DNA of 64,000 nt from an uncultured Ruminococcus sp. (GTDB lineage: Bacteria; Bacillota; Clostridia; Oscillospirales; Ruminococcaceae), in the NCBI GenBank assembly GCA_947627275.1, contig CANQVK010000012.1, positions 1 to 64,000 of the forward strand. Direction: 5' to 3'. Positions 50,539 to 60,376 of the stretch are shown in pieces. The notes under the pieces are model-generated. The model saw only the letters and a program-made list of their open reading frames with translations, was not told where the DNA came from and ran no database searches. Both the position numbers and the translations under genes were made by a program. The stretch's first letter is position 1. Every line of letters starts with the position of its first letter.

Positions 50539-51789
50539 ATGTCGGATTTCAGAATATGCAATTTTTGCGGACGAGGCGAAAACAGCGCGGGCGCGATGTT
50601 TTCCGCAGGAACTTCAAATATCTGTGAGGAGTGTATTATTTACTGCTATGAACAGCTTTACGACGCTAATGTGGTAAAGGCTAAGCGGAAAGAAGCGTCT
50701 AAGAAAAAGCCGTCATCCGTTTCTCAGATGAGACTTATGAAGCCGGTTGAGATAAAGGCTTACCTCGATGATTACGTTATCGGTCAGGACGAGGCAAAAA
50801 TAGCTCTCTCCGTAGCCGTTTACAATCATTATAAACGTCTCATGAGCCATGAGGAGAACGATTCAAACGACGGCGTTGAGCTTCAGAAAAGCAATGTTCT
50901 TCTCCTTGGTCCTACAGGTGTGGGAAAGACATTTCTTGCGCAGACTCTTGCGAAGCTCCTTAACGTTCCCTTTGCCATTGCGGACGCTACTACAGTTACC
51001 GAAGCGGGCTATGTAGGCGATGATGTGGAAAACGTTCTTCTAAGACTTATTCAGGCTGCCGATTTTGACATCGAAGCAGCCGAGAGAGGTATCATCTATA
51101 TTGACGAGATCGACAAGATAGCAAGAAAATCCGAGAATACGTCATTAACTCGTGACGTAAGCGGCGAGGGCGTTCAGCAGGCGCTGCTGAAAATTATTGA
51201 GGGAACAGTATCAAACGTTCCTCCTCAGGGTGGACGCAAGCACCCGAATCAGGAAACTCTGCAAATTGATACGAAGAATATTCTTTTTATATGCGGAGGT
51301 GCGTTTGACGGTCTTGATCATCAGATACAGAGACGTATCGGCAAATCGTCGATCGGCTTCGGCGGAGAGATAAAGAACTTCAAAGAGGAGCGGAACAATA
51401 TCTTCAAGCAGGTGATTCCGAAGGATCTGGTCAAATTCGGTATGGTTCCCGAGTTTGTGGGCAGACTTCCCGTTATATCGGTTTTGGAGGAGCTTGACGA
51501 AGCAACCTTGGTAAGGATCCTTACCGAACCGAAAAACGCTCTTATCAAGCAATACAAAAAGCTGTTTTCCTACGATAATGTCGAGTTGGAGATCGAGGAC
51601 GACGCGCTTGTTGAGATCGCCAAGAAAGCTCTTTCGCAGAAAACCGGCGCAAGAGGACTTCGCTCGATTCTTGAGGGAATACTTATGAAGTCAATGTACA
51701 GCGTTCCCTCCGACGGTACTGTCAAAAAGGTCGTCGTTACAAAGGAATGCGTTGTTGATAAGACCGAACCCGATCTTGTTAAAGAGTAA
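50539..51789 (+). CDS. clpX: ClpX ATP-binding unfoldase
   Basis: A 416-residue AAA+ unfoldase. The N-terminal zinc domain has C7, C10, C29 and C32, with a slightly unusual spacer. Walker A is GPTGVGKT (124-131), Walker [14 protein letters not shown], followed by the [13 protein letters not shown] pore-loop region and IGFGGEIK, where relatives have IGFG as the ClpP-contact loop. It works with the adjacent ClpP. A strong terminator follows. Confidence 0.97.
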   Translation: MSDFRICNFCGRGENSAGAMFSAGTSNICEECIIYCYEQLYDANVVKAKRKEASKKKPSSVSQMRLMKPVEIKAYLDDYVIGQDEAKIALSVAVYNHYKRLMSHEENDSNDGVELQKSNVLLLGPTGVGKTFLAQTLAKLLNVPFAIADATTVTEAGYVGDDVENVLLRLIQAADFDIEAAERGIIYIDEIDKIARKSENTSLTRDVSGEGVQQALLKIIEGTVSNVPPQGGRKHPNQETLQIDTKNILFICGGAFDGLDHQIQRRIGKSSIGFGGEIKNFKEERNNIFKQVIPKDLVKFGMVPEFVGRLPVISVLEELDEATLVRILTEPKNALIKQYKKLFSYDNVELEIEDDALVEIAKKALSQKTGARGLRSILEGILMKSMYSVPSDGTVKKVVVTKECVVDKTEPDLVKE

Positions 51790-51794
51790 ATAAC

Positions 51795-51832
51795 AAACCC
51801 CTTTGGACTTATCAGTCCAAAGGGGTTTTCCG
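51795..51832 (+). terminator. clpX terminator
   Basis: AAACCCCTTTGGACT pairs perfectly with AGTCCAAAGGGGTTT, followed by a T-rich tail. Confidence 0.92.
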
Positions 51833-51888
51833 ATATTAGCCGATTTTCAACGGCTTTAGCCGCCGTGAGATTCAGCGTCTATCTGTTT

Positions 51889-52032
51889 TCAGCATCCACA
51901 GCCGCAGCCGCAGTCGTTGTTGTTATTGCCGCAGTTGTTATTGCCGCATCCGCATGAAGAAAATGCGAGGAAGATGAGGATGAGAAGGATGATCCACATA
52001 CAGCTGTTGCCGCCAAAACAAGAATTACACAT
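51889..52032 (-). CDS. small Cys/Asn-rich membrane peptide
   Basis: A 47-residue peptide: MCNSCFGGNSCMW, then one membrane helix (IILLILIFLAFSS), then a tail of Gly, Cys and Asn with CGCG and NNNN runs. There is a strong ribosome site (AAAGGAGAAATTAATT) before ATG 52032; a longer reading has none. The build resembles YjcZ-type small peptides of spore-formers, and the Cys-rich tail could bind metal or cross-link. Function unknown. It is divergent from the clpC-like gene. Confidence 0.65.
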   Translation of the reverse strand: MCNSCFGGNSCMWIILLILIFLAFSSCGCGNNNCGNNNNDCGCGCGC

Positions 52033-52245
52033 AATTAATTTCTCCTTTGAGAATGTATTTGAAACGCTTTGTTTGCGTTTCATAGTACATAATATGCCAT
52101 AGCGGAAAAAGTGTTACAGCGCCGGCAGGCGAGTATATGAATGTCGAAAAACTTTTTTAGGCAATTTTTCTTTTCGACTGTTATCGCACAGTATAAGTGG
52201 CATAATATAGAAGTAGGACAAAAAAGAAGTCACGGAGGAGATACT

Positions 52246-54582
52246 ATGATAAACACAGACAACTTTACACGGAAAGCCGCCGACATCATTGACGGAGCTG
52301 TAGACGCCGCTTCGGATCTGGGGCATACCTATGTGGGCAGCGAGCATATCATTTTAGCCATAACCCATGACGGAACGACGGCGGCCGCTCAGATACTTAT
52401 GGACGGCGGCGTGGCATATGATGATCTTTACCGTGAGATAGTCGATCTGGTAGGGCAGGGAACGCCGTCGATCCTCAGTCACAGGTACTTTACCACAGCG
52501 GCGAAACGCATTCTCGAAAACGCTTACAATATTGCTCGCAGCGATAAAAAGAAACAAGCTGCGCCCGAACATATTTTAGCGGCAATTGTGCGTGAAGCAT
52601 CATGCAGCGCATGTACGGTCATAAAAAAAGCGGGAGGAAGCATGGCGGATATTTGCAGCGGACTCGAGATCATCTCCTCAGCCAAGGTCAGGGGAGAGCT
52701 TTATGAAGCAATAAAGCCGAAAATGTCCCATCTTCCCAATTTGTTCCGCTACGGAAAGAACCTTACAGATATAGCTCTTATAAAAAAGAACGACCCCCTT
52801 ATCGGCAGGATAAAGGAGGTGGAGCGCGTATTGCAGGTCCTTTCACGGCGCACCAAAAACAACCCATGTCTTATCGGAGAAGCGGGCGTGGGGAAAACTG
52901 CTATCGTTGAGGGTGTGGCAGAGCTTTTTGTCCGTAATCTTGTCCCTGATTCGCTGAAAAATAAGTTTATCTTTTCTCTTGATTTCACATCGCTGCTTTC
53001 GGGGGCGAAATATAGGGGAGACTTTGAAGAACGCGTCAAGGCGTGTATCGACGAAGCGGTCAACGCAGGCAATATTATCCTGTTTATCGACGAGCTTCAT
53101 ACTATTGTCGGCGCAGGAGCGGCGGAAGGAGCTATAGACGCCGCAAATATAATGAAGCCGCAGCTTTCAAGAGGAGAACTGCAAATTATCGGAGCGACGA
53201 CCTTTGAGGAGTACAGAAAGTCCATAGAAAAGGATTCCGCACTTGAAAGACGTTTCCAGCCTATTCATGTCAATGAGCCTGCCGCAGAGGAATGTGTTGA
53301 AATGATACGAGGCTTGAAAAAAAGCTACGAAAGCTATCACGGCGTGGAGATACCCGATGAAATGATAGAGCTTTCGGTAAACATGGCAGTCCGCTATATA
53401 TCCGACCGTTTTCTTCCAGACAAGGCTATAGACGTAGTGGACGAAGCCTGCGCCTGTGCGAAGATACGCTGTAATTCGGGAAAAAGGCGCACTGATTCGG
53501 AGTACGTGGAATTAAGAGACAAGAGCTTTACCATAAGTTCGTTGGGCAAGCTTATGGGCGGAGACGGCGACGCAGTTGTTTGTGCAGAGGACGTCATGTC
53601 GGTTGTATCGCTGAAAACGGGCGTTCCATTGAATAAGATCACCGCCGAGGAGGGAATGCAGCTGAGCTTTCTTGAGAAAACGCTTTCGGAAAGAGTGGTA
53701 GGTCACAGCTATGCGGTAAAAAAGGTGACAAACGCCGTATGCCGTTCAAAATCGGGACTTCGTGACCCTGACAGACCTACGGCTTCTTTTTTGTTTGCAG
53801 GGCCGTCCGGCGTTGGCAAAACTGAACTTGCAAGAGCCTTGGCAGATTGTCTTTTCGGTTCTGAAAAAAATCTTATACGCATCGACATGTCGGAATATAT
53901 GGAAAAGCATTCGGTTTCAAAGCTTATCGGAGCGCCTCCCGGATATGCAGGCTACGATGACAAAGGCGGCAGCCTGTGCGATAAAATAAGGAGAAATCCG
54001 TATTCGCTCGTTCTTTTTGATGAAATAGAAAAGGCGGACGCAGAGGTTCTTAATATCATGCTTCAGATTCTTGACTACGGTACGCTGACCGATTCAGGAA
54101 TGCGCAAGACCAGCTTTAGAAATACTATTATAATTATGACTTCAAATGTTGGGGCAGAGCTTTCGGGACGCAGCGGACTTGGCTTCGGTATCGAGGGCAG
54201 CGAAAGCGAAAATCGTGTTCTTGAAGCTGTGAAAGCAAGGTTTACTCCCGAATTTACGGGAAGAATTGACGAGATAATCGTTTTCCGCAGTCTGGAGCGC
54301 GACGATCTTATGAAGATCAGCAAAAAGGCTCTGGAAAATCTTCGCCTGCGCGCGGAGGCTCTCGGCATCGGACTATGCTACGGCGAGGACGTTATCGAAG
54401 CAGTAGCGGCTGCAAAGGAGACTGATAAATACGGCGCAAGACCGATAAAACGCCGTGTGACCGATCTCATTGAAAACGAGCTTGCCAAAATGATAATAGG
54501 TTCAGCGCTTCACAAGGGAGAGACAGTTAAGCTTGAGGCTCAAAACGGAAAAATCAAATTCTCCAAAAGTGTGGCAGTTTAA
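52246..54582 (+). CDS. clpC: ClpC-like AAA+ unfoldase
   Basis: A 778-residue Hsp100 protein with two ATPase domains: Walker A GEAGVGKT (from 211) and GPSGVGKTE (from 519), each with Walker B ([15 protein letters not shown] and [14 protein letters not shown]). The Clp-N repeat ([28 protein letters not shown]) starts at once. The middle region after the first ATPase is short ([13 protein letters not shown]), so the UVR coiled-coil middle domain of standard ClpC is reduced or missing. No ctsR, mcsA or mcsB genes are nearby. The start at 52246 follows CACGGAGGAGATACT. It should deliver proteins to ClpP. Confidence 0.87.
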   Translation: MINTDNFTRKAADIIDGAVDAASDLGHTYVGSEHIILAITHDGTTAAAQILMDGGVAYDDLYREIVDLVGQGTPSILSHRYFTTAAKRILENAYNIARSDKKKQAAPEHILAAIVREASCSACTVIKKAGGSMADICSGLEIISSAKVRGELYEAIKPKMSHLPNLFRYGKNLTDIALIKKNDPLIGRIKEVERVLQVLSRRTKNNPCLIGEAGVGKTAIVEGVAELFVRNLVPDSLKNKFIFSLDFTSLLSGAKYRGDFEERVKACIDEAVNAGNIILFIDELHTIVGAGAAEGAIDAANIMKPQLSRGELQIIGATTFEEYRKSIEKDSALERRFQPIHVNEPAAEECVEMIRGLKKSYESYHGVEIPDEMIELSVNMAVRYISDRFLPDKAIDVVDEACACAKIRCNSGKRRTDSEYVELRDKSFTISSLGKLMGGDGDAVVCAEDVMSVVSLKTGVPLNKITAEEGMQLSFLEKTLSERVVGHSYAVKKVTNAVCRSKSGLRDPDRPTASFLFAGPSGVGKTELARALADCLFGSEKNLIRIDMSEYMEKHSVSKLIGAPPGYAGYDDKGGSLCDKIRRNPYSLVLFDEIEKADAEVLNIMLQILDYGTLTDSGMRKTSFRNTIIIMTSNVGAELSGRSGLGFGIEGSESENRVLEAVKARFTPEFTGRIDEIIVFRSLERDDLMKISKKALENLRLRAEALGIGLCYGEDVIEAVAAAKETDKYGARPIKRRVTDLIENELAKMIIGSALHKGETVKLEAQNGKIKFSKSVAV

Positions 54583-54604
54583 TACTAATCTCCAAAATAG
54601 CAAT

Positions 54605-54669
54605 CACTGTCAACAACTTAAGCAAACTAACATCGTGATTCCAAAGGGAGCGCTGCTTTGTAGATAGCG
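54605..54669. repeat. relic of the 10-bp-TSD family
   Basis: CACTGTCAACAACTTAAG is a good left end; inside are CAAACTAACATCG and ATTCCAAAGGGA, reversed relative to the right end of the 318-bp variant; GTAGATAGCG is a worn right end. The target duplication is not recognisable. Confidence 0.6.
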
Positions 54670-54680
54670 CTTATAAAATA

Positions 54681-54724
54681 AATTCCGTCAAAGCTGCGAT
54701 CTGCCGCAGCTCTGACGGAATTAA
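54681..54724. terminator. terminator after the clpC-like gene
   Basis: AATTCCGTCA.AGCTGCG pairs with CGCAGCT.TGACGGAATT. The U tract is poor but the stem is long. Confidence 0.6.
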
Positions 54725-54760
54725 TAAGGTGAATAGGTATATCAATCGGTTTTTATGTCA

Positions 54761-54795
54761 GCATTACTGGATGGTTTGCAATAGCGTCGAGTATA
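54761..54795. repeat. end fragment of the IS630-like 160-bp element
   Basis: GCATTACTGGAT..TTTGCAATAG then CG.CGAGTATA matches the reversed left arm of the element at 35292-35450 over about 35 bases with few changes. It lies downstream of the convergent P-type ATPase gene. Confidence 0.6.
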
Positions 54796-54870
54796 AATGA
54801 CTGAACATATCACACCGCCAAAGAACAGTATCAAAAACCATGCTACGACATTTCCAGCTTCGGAAAGCGG

Positions 54871-57255
54871 TCATTGACCGCTTTTTTCATTTCCCGAAAA
54901 CAGCCTTCTCACGCCGTCTACAAATGCAGTCAGGTATCGGAGCATAGGTTCGGCGATAACAGAGAAATTCACGCAGAGCAGAATACACTGCACAGACATT
55001 CCCGATACGCTGAAAAATCCGCCGAGGAAAATCATGCTGAATGTCAGAAGAAGTCCGCAGGTCGCCCATATCCCCCATTTTACAGCGTTCATGGGCTTGC
55101 ATATGCGGAAAAGTATCATCATTCCAACAACGCTCAGAAGTATTGTCGAAGCGGTAGAAATATCGTCCTGTCCCGATTCAAAAATGTTGCCGAAGAATAC
55201 CATTGCCGCTACGATAATAGCGTCCGTAATTCCCGCAGGCAAGGCTTTTAGAAGTATATTCGTCATGAATTTTCCCTTGATAAGATCCCGGTTCGGTATC
55301 TGGGAAAGGCAAAGTCCCGGCAGACCTATGGTAAACATGCTGATGAGGGAAATATGCGCCGGCTTCAGCGGATATGTTATACCGAAGAAGATCGTCATGA
55401 CCGCCATGAGAAAAGAGAAAATATTTTTAACAAGGAACAGGCTTCCCGACCGTTCCAGATTGTTGACTACCTTTCTGCCCTCCATGACCACATGGGGCAT
55501 TTTTGAGAAGTCCGATTCAAGAAGAACAAGCTGAGACGCTTGGACTGCCGCCTCGCTTCCTGATGCCATAGCCACAGAGCAGTCGGCGTCCTTTAAGGCA
55601 AGCACATCGTTTACTCCGTCTCCCGTCATTGCGACGGTTCTTCCCGCCTTTTTTAAGGCGCGGACAAGCTTACGCTTCTGCTCGGGAGTTACTCTGCCGA
55701 AAACCGTATAATTTACGGCAGCCGTTTCTGTCGCCTCATCGGTTTTTAGCGTAGAAGCGTCAATATAGTTGCCTGCATTTTTGATTCCTGCCTGCCTTGC
55801 GATCTCCGATACGGTAAGCGGATTGTCGCCCGAAATGACCTTTATTTCAACGTTCTGCTCGGCAAAGAATTTAAATGTTTCGGGAGCGTTTTTCCGTATG
55901 GGATTTGAAAGTATGATAAGACCCAGCAGTTCAGTCTCTCCCGTAAGAGCCTTTCCGTCGGGAATGCCGCTGTATTTTGCAAAAGCGAGAACTCGGCTTC
56001 CTCTGCGGCTGTTTTCGGTGATGAGCGCATCATATTCAGAAATATTTTTCAGAATGAACTCGGGAGCTCCGAGAATATACGAGCCGCCTTCAAGGACAGT
56101 TCCGCTGTATTTGAATTCCGTCGAAAATCCCGTGTAAGACCGTATACTCTGCCCCGTGGGACTGCGGAAATAATTTTTTACAGCCGTCATAGTGGCGTTG
56201 TCCGCCGCCTGCGCCGATGCAAAATCGCTTATAAGCGGCAGAAGCTCCTCCTCCGGTACGTTGATCGGTATAACTGAAACAACGCTCATTCTGCCCTCAG
56301 TTATCGTACCTGTTTTATCCACGCACAAGGTATCGACCCGTGCAAGAGTTTCGATGCACTTCATGTCATGCGCCAATACCTTTCCCGAGGCAAGCCGCAT
56401 AGCGCTGATAGCAAGCGTAGTGCTTGCAAGCAGGAAAAGTCCCTCGGGTATCATGCCGATGACTGCTGCCGCCATGCTCTGGATACTGCTGCTTATTGAA
56501 TTATGTTCAAGGAAATGCTGCTGATAGAAAAGTATAAAGCCTATGGGTATTATCATTATTCCGGCTAATTTTACGATCCTGTTAAGCGAACGTATCATTT
56601 CGGACTGCTCGCCCTTTTTGGATTTTTTTGCCTGAAGCGTAAGCTTTGAAATATATGACTCGTTTCCGACCTTTTCAAGTCTTGCCCGACAGCAGCCCGA
56701 TACGATAAAGCTGCCCGACATAAGGGTATCGCCGCTGTTTTTGGCTATTTCGTCGGACTCTCCCGTCAGGAGAGATTCGTTTACCGAAACGCTTCCGTCT
56801 ATAATTACAGCGTCAGCAGAGATCTGATTGCCTGCGCGAAATACCGCTATATCATCGAGAACTGCGTCCGAGGACGGAATTAAGGATTCCTTTCCGTCCC
56901 GAATCACCGCCGTTTCAGGGGCGTTCATCATCGAAAGCTTGTCCAGCACCTTTTTTGCTCGTAATTCCTGAATGATTCCAATTAGCGTATTTGCAACGAT
57001 TATCGGCAAAAATGTCAGATCCCGATAATTTCTTGTAAATACCAGCAGCAGGCTGAGTATAAGAAATATAAAATTGAAGTAGGTAAAAACGTTGTCTGCA
57101 ACAATTTCGCCTACGGATTTGGACGGCGGATCGGGAGGACGGTTGTCAAGTCCCTCCTCGAGACGCTGATTCACCTGCTCGGAGGTAAGTCCGTGATCAG
57201 GGGATACTTCGATGCGGTGAGGTTCGGCAGAAGTACCCTTAAAATTTTTATTCAT
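54871..57255 (-). CDS. P-type ATPase, cation-translocating (CtpE-like)
   Basis: A 794-residue ion pump. LLTGESDEI is the actuator motif; DKTGTITEGRM near residue 313 has the phosphorylated Asp; MTGDGVNDVLALKDADCSVAM is the hinge motif. About ten membrane helices; helix 4 reads MIPEGLFLLAS, where PEGL is the type seen in the calcium-uptake CtpE branch rather than the CPC of heavy-metal pumps. No metal-binding N-terminal domain is present. The ion (Ca2+ is a guess from CtpE) is unproven. GAAAGGAGCATTTCGGTC precedes the start; it is a single gene. Confidence 0.85.
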   Translation of the reverse strand: MNKNFKGTSAEPHRIEVSPDHGLTSEQVNQRLEEGLDNRPPDPPSKSVGEIVADNVFTYFNFIFLILSLLLVFTRNYRDLTFLPIIVANTLIGIIQELRAKKVLDKLSMMNAPETAVIRDGKESLIPSSDAVLDDIAVFRAGNQISADAVIIDGSVSVNESLLTGESDEIAKNSGDTLMSGSFIVSGCCRARLEKVGNESYISKLTLQAKKSKKGEQSEMIRSLNRIVKLAGIMIIPIGFILFYQQHFLEHNSISSSIQSMAAAVIGMIPEGLFLLASTTLAISAMRLASGKVLAHDMKCIETLARVDTLCVDKTGTITEGRMSVVSVIPINVPEEELLPLISDFASAQAADNATMTAVKNYFRSPTGQSIRSYTGFSTEFKYSGTVLEGGSYILGAPEFILKNISEYDALITENSRRGSRVLAFAKYSGIPDGKALTGETELLGLIILSNPIRKNAPETFKFFAEQNVEIKVISGDNPLTVSEIARQAGIKNAGNYIDASTLKTDEATETAAVNYTVFGRVTPEQKRKLVRALKKAGRTVAMTGDGVNDVLALKDADCSVAMASGSEAAVQASQLVLLESDFSKMPHVVMEGRKVVNNLERSGSLFLVKNIFSFLMAVMTIFFGITYPLKPAHISLISMFTIGLPGLCLSQIPNRDLIKGKFMTNILLKALPAGITDAIIVAAMVFFGNIFESGQDDISTASTILLSVVGMMILFRICKPMNAVKWGIWATCGLLLTFSMIFLGGFFSVSGMSVQCILLCVNFSVIAEPMLRYLTAFVDGVRRLFSGNEKSGQ

Positions 57256-57451
57256 GACCGAAATGCTCCTTTCGGGAATTGTCGGGGAATGTCACACCAA
57301 TTTATTATAGCACAGCATGAAAATAAATTCAAGCGATACATGTTAATTTTGCCCGAATCTTCCCAGAATAATCACAGTATGAACATAGAACATATCATAG
57401 CGAGCCAATATCGTGATTTCAAAGGGATAGCGTTCATAGGCTGAAATTTTC

Positions 57452-57480
57452 TTGACATGCAGACATTTATGTGGTAAAAT
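57452..57480 (+). promoter_or_regulatory. maf promoter
   Basis: TTGACA (57452-57457), 17 bp, TAAAAT (57475-57480), 29 bases before the start. Confidence 0.82.
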
Positions 57481-57509
57481 TAGTGTATAATATTCGGGAG
57501 GAGATTTTT

Positions 57510-58079
57510 ATGAACATAATTCTCGCATCGGCATCTCCGAGAAGAAGGGAACTTATGCGAATTATATCCGAAAGCTTTACTGCCGTTTCGATCGACGCGG
57601 ACGAAACTCTGCCTGCGGACGTTGAACCGCTTAAGGCGTCGGAATATCTGGCAAAAATAAAAGCTTCAGCCGCTGCCGTTCTTTATCCCGAAAGCATTGT
57701 AATAGGCTGCGATACTACGGTAATATGCGGCGGCAGAATACTCGGCAAGCCGAAGGATAAAAATGAGTGCCGTGAATTTATGGATATGCTATCGGGACGG
57801 ACGCATCAGGTCGCTACAGGATGCTGTATCATAAGGGAAAACAGTATTGACGAAGCGTCGTTATTTACCGTTGTTACGGACGTTACGTTCAGAAAGCTTT
57901 CAGATGATGAAATATCGGCGTATATTTCAACGGAAGAACCGTATGATAAGGCTGGCGGATACGGCATACAGGGAAAAGGTTCGCTTCTTATCGAGAAGAT
58001 CAACGGCGATTATTTTAACGTAGTAGGGCTTCCCGTTTCGCAGTTGAATCAGGAGCTAAAAAAATTTATGCAGTTATAA
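57510..58079 (+). CDS. maf: Maf family nucleotide pyrophosphatase
   Basis: A 189-residue house-cleaning enzyme that hydrolyses non-canonical or excess nucleoside triphosphates (dTTP/UTP type in relatives with similar motifs). The ASASPRRRELM signature is at residues 6-16; IVIGCDTTVICGGRILGKPKD and GYGIQGKGSLLIEKINGDYFNVVGLP complete the family pattern. The start follows GGGAGGAGATTTTT; reading further upstream overlaps the promoter. The DUF1015 gene starts 11 bases after the stop. Confidence 0.92.
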   Translation: MNIILASASPRRRELMRIISESFTAVSIDADETLPADVEPLKASEYLAKIKASAAAVLYPESIVIGCDTTVICGGRILGKPKDKNECREFMDMLSGRTHQVATGCCIIRENSIDEASLFTVVTDVTFRKLSDDEISAYISTEEPYDKAGGYGIQGKGSLLIEKINGDYFNVVGLPVSQLNQELKKFMQL

Positions 58080-58090
58080 AGGAGTCTATC

Positions 58091-59353
58091 ATGAAACAAA
58101 CAGCTTTTCACAGCGGAAATATACTTATTCCGAATGAATCGGTAAATATGAAAAAATGGGCGGTCATTGCCTGCGACCAGTATACAAGCGAACCCGAATA
58201 CTGGGAAAAGGTGCGGAATGAAGTAAACGGTGCGCCTTCCTCTCTCAGCCTTATTCTTCCCGAGCTTTACCTTGAGGAAAATAATGTTGAGCAGAGAATA
58301 AATACTATCCACGATTCTATGGATAAGTACATTTCCGACGGCATCTTTACCGAATACAAGGACGCTATGGTGTATGTTGAAAGAATCCAGAGCAACGGGA
58401 TAGTAAGAAAAGGGCTTATCGGAACTATTGATCTTGAAGAATACGATTTCTCAAAGGGGAGCAGTTCGGAAGTCCGTGCTACGGAAGCAACGGTCGTTGA
58501 ACGCATACCTCCGAGAATAAAGGTACGTCAGGGAGCGTCCCTTGAGCTTCCCCACATCATGATACTCATTGACGACCCCGAGGAAACGGTCATCGAGTCA
58601 TTGGACAGATCCTCAATGAAAAAGCTTTACGATACCGAGCTTATGCAGAACGGAGGAAGTATCAGCGGCTATCTCGTAGATAAAAATGCTCAGGAGAAGA
58701 TCAACTCTGCTCTTTCAGCGCTGGCTGACCCCGAGGTTTTCAATAAAAAATACGGTCTGGAAAACTCCCCCGTACTTCTCTACGCTATGGGTGACGGCAA
58801 TCATTCTCTTGCTACTGCCAAGGAATTTTATGAGCAGATGAAAAAAGCAGATCCCGATAAGGATATGTCAAATCACCCTGCACGATATGCTCTTGCGGAA
58901 ATTGTAAACCTGCACAGCGAAGCATTAAAGTTTGAAGCGATATACCGTCTTGTGTACGATGTTGACTGCGATAAGCTCATTGCGGGAGCAACAGAGTCGC
59001 TTGCCCTGTCAGAGGAAGTATCAGAGCAATGGGTCGATATTGTTTGCGGCGGAAAAGAGAAAAAACTCTACATTCACAATGCGACCTCAAATCTGTCCGT
59101 AGGTTCGCTCCAGAATTATCTTGACGGATATATCAAGGAACACGGCGGAAAAATCGACTATATCCACGGCATTGAAAACGTTAAGGCTCTGGCAGAGAAA
59201 CATAACGGAATCGCTTTTATACTTCCGGATATGGATAAATCACAGCTCTTCCCAACAGTTATAAAGGACGGCGCATTGCCGAGAAAAACCTTCTCTATGG
59301 GTCATGCCGACGACAAGAGATTTTATATCGAGGCAAGAAGAATTTCCGAATAA
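58091..59353 (+). CDS. DUF1015 family protein
   Basis: A 420-residue cytoplasmic protein of the DUF1015 family. Conserved stretches are WAVIACDQYTSEPEYWEKV, LPHIMILIDDPEE, LLYAMGDGNHSLATAKEFYEQ and HPARYALAEIVNLHSEAL. Relatives have been linked to D-amino-acid or serine metabolism (SerK-like kinases carry a related fold), but the reaction here is unknown. It is cotranscribed with maf by spacing. Confidence 0.85.
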   Translation: MKQTAFHSGNILIPNESVNMKKWAVIACDQYTSEPEYWEKVRNEVNGAPSSLSLILPELYLEENNVEQRINTIHDSMDKYISDGIFTEYKDAMVYVERIQSNGIVRKGLIGTIDLEEYDFSKGSSSEVRATEATVVERIPPRIKVRQGASLELPHIMILIDDPEETVIESLDRSSMKKLYDTELMQNGGSISGYLVDKNAQEKINSALSALADPEVFNKKYGLENSPVLLYAMGDGNHSLATAKEFYEQMKKADPDKDMSNHPARYALAEIVNLHSEALKFEAIYRLVYDVDCDKLIAGATESLALSEEVSEQWVDIVCGGKEKKLYIHNATSNLSVGSLQNYLDGYIKEHGGKIDYIHGIENVKALAEKHNGIAFILPDMDKSQLFPTVIKDGALPRKTFSMGHADDKRFYIEARRISE

Positions 59354-59393
59354 GTAGCTGATATTGGTGTACGTGGCTTTATTTACACTCTCC

Positions 59394-59422
59394 TTGACAA
59401 TTTCCTGAAAAAGTATTATAAT
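59394..59422 (+). promoter_or_regulatory. promoter of the patatin-like gene
   Basis: TTGACA (59394-59399), 17 bp, TATAAT (59417-59422): perfect consensus. Confidence 0.88.
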
Positions 59423-59447
59423 GGTACACAAAGAGAGGAGTCGGAAT

Positions 59448-60296
59448 ATGAAATACGGATTGGTAATGGAAGGCGGAGCAATGCGAGGCATGTTTACTGC
59501 GGGCGTCACCGATGTTCTCATGGAAAACGGAATAGAATTTGACTGCGGAGCAGGAGTATCAGCAGGAGCATGTTTCGGCTGTAATTATAAGTCAAAGCAG
59601 AACGGCAGGGTGATTCGCTATAATCTGCGGTTTTGCCGTGACAAGCGCTATTGCAGCGTTCAGTCTCTTATCAGAACCGGGAACATGTTCGGAGCAGAAT
59701 TTTGTTACCACACGATACCCGATAAGCTTGACCTGTTCGACTATAAAACTTACGCTGCAAACCCCATGGAGTTTTTTTGCGTATGTACCGACATTCTCAC
59801 AGGCAGACCCGTTTATAAAAAATTGAAAACCGCAGATCGCTGCGACCTTGAATGGATGCGCGCTTCAGCGTCAATGCCGTTTGTCTCGCAAATCGTGGAG
59901 CAGGACGGCAGAAAACTTCTTGACGGCGGTATTTCGGACTCTATCCCGCTGCGCTTCATGGAAAAAAACGGCTGTCCCCGAAATGTTGTCATACTTACTC
60001 AGCCAAGAGATTACATAAAAAAAGCAGGAAAAAGTCTGACTTTAATGAAGCTTTTTTATAAAAAATATCCGGCTCTGATAAAATGTTACGTCGATCGTCC
60101 GAAGATGTATAATGAACAGCTTCAATATGTCCGCAGTTCGGAAAAGGACGGACGGGCATTCGTTATTGCGCCGCCGTTTTCTTTGCCTATCGGTCGTGTT
60201 GAGCATGACCCCGATAAGATTCTGGAGGTTTATCGTATCGGCAGAAAAGCGGCTTTGAAAAGGCTTGATGACCTGAAAGATTTCATGAGCCGATAA
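59448..60296 (+). CDS. patatin-like phospholipase
   Basis: A 282-residue lipid acyl hydrolase without a signal peptide. The oxyanion loop GGAMRGMF, the nucleophile S38 in GVSAG and the catalytic D159 in LLDGGISDSIP form the Ser-Asp dyad. The C-terminal half is rich in Lys and aromatic residues (about 195-282), typical of the YjjU/RssA-like group. Substrate unknown, membrane phospholipid likely. GAGAGGAGTCGGAAT precedes the start; a terminator follows. Confidence 0.9.
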   Translation: MKYGLVMEGGAMRGMFTAGVTDVLMENGIEFDCGAGVSAGACFGCNYKSKQNGRVIRYNLRFCRDKRYCSVQSLIRTGNMFGAEFCYHTIPDKLDLFDYKTYAANPMEFFCVCTDILTGRPVYKKLKTADRCDLEWMRASASMPFVSQIVEQDGRKLLDGGISDSIPLRFMEKNGCPRNVVILTQPRDYIKKAGKSLTLMKLFYKKYPALIKCYVDRPKMYNEQLQYVRSSEKDGRAFVIAPPFSLPIGRVEHDPDKILEVYRIGRKAALKRLDDLKDFMSR

Positions 60297-60318
60297 AACA
60301 ATGCTTTTGTAAAAAAGG

Positions 60319-60346
60319 AACGCCCTGCAAATCAGGGCGTTTTTTA
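60319..60346 (+). terminator. terminator after the patatin gene
   Basis: AACGCCCTG and CAGGGCGTT with a small loop, followed by TTTTT. Confidence 0.9.
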
Positions 60347-60376
60347 TAAGGTTATATCTTTTAACAGGCAAAATAC

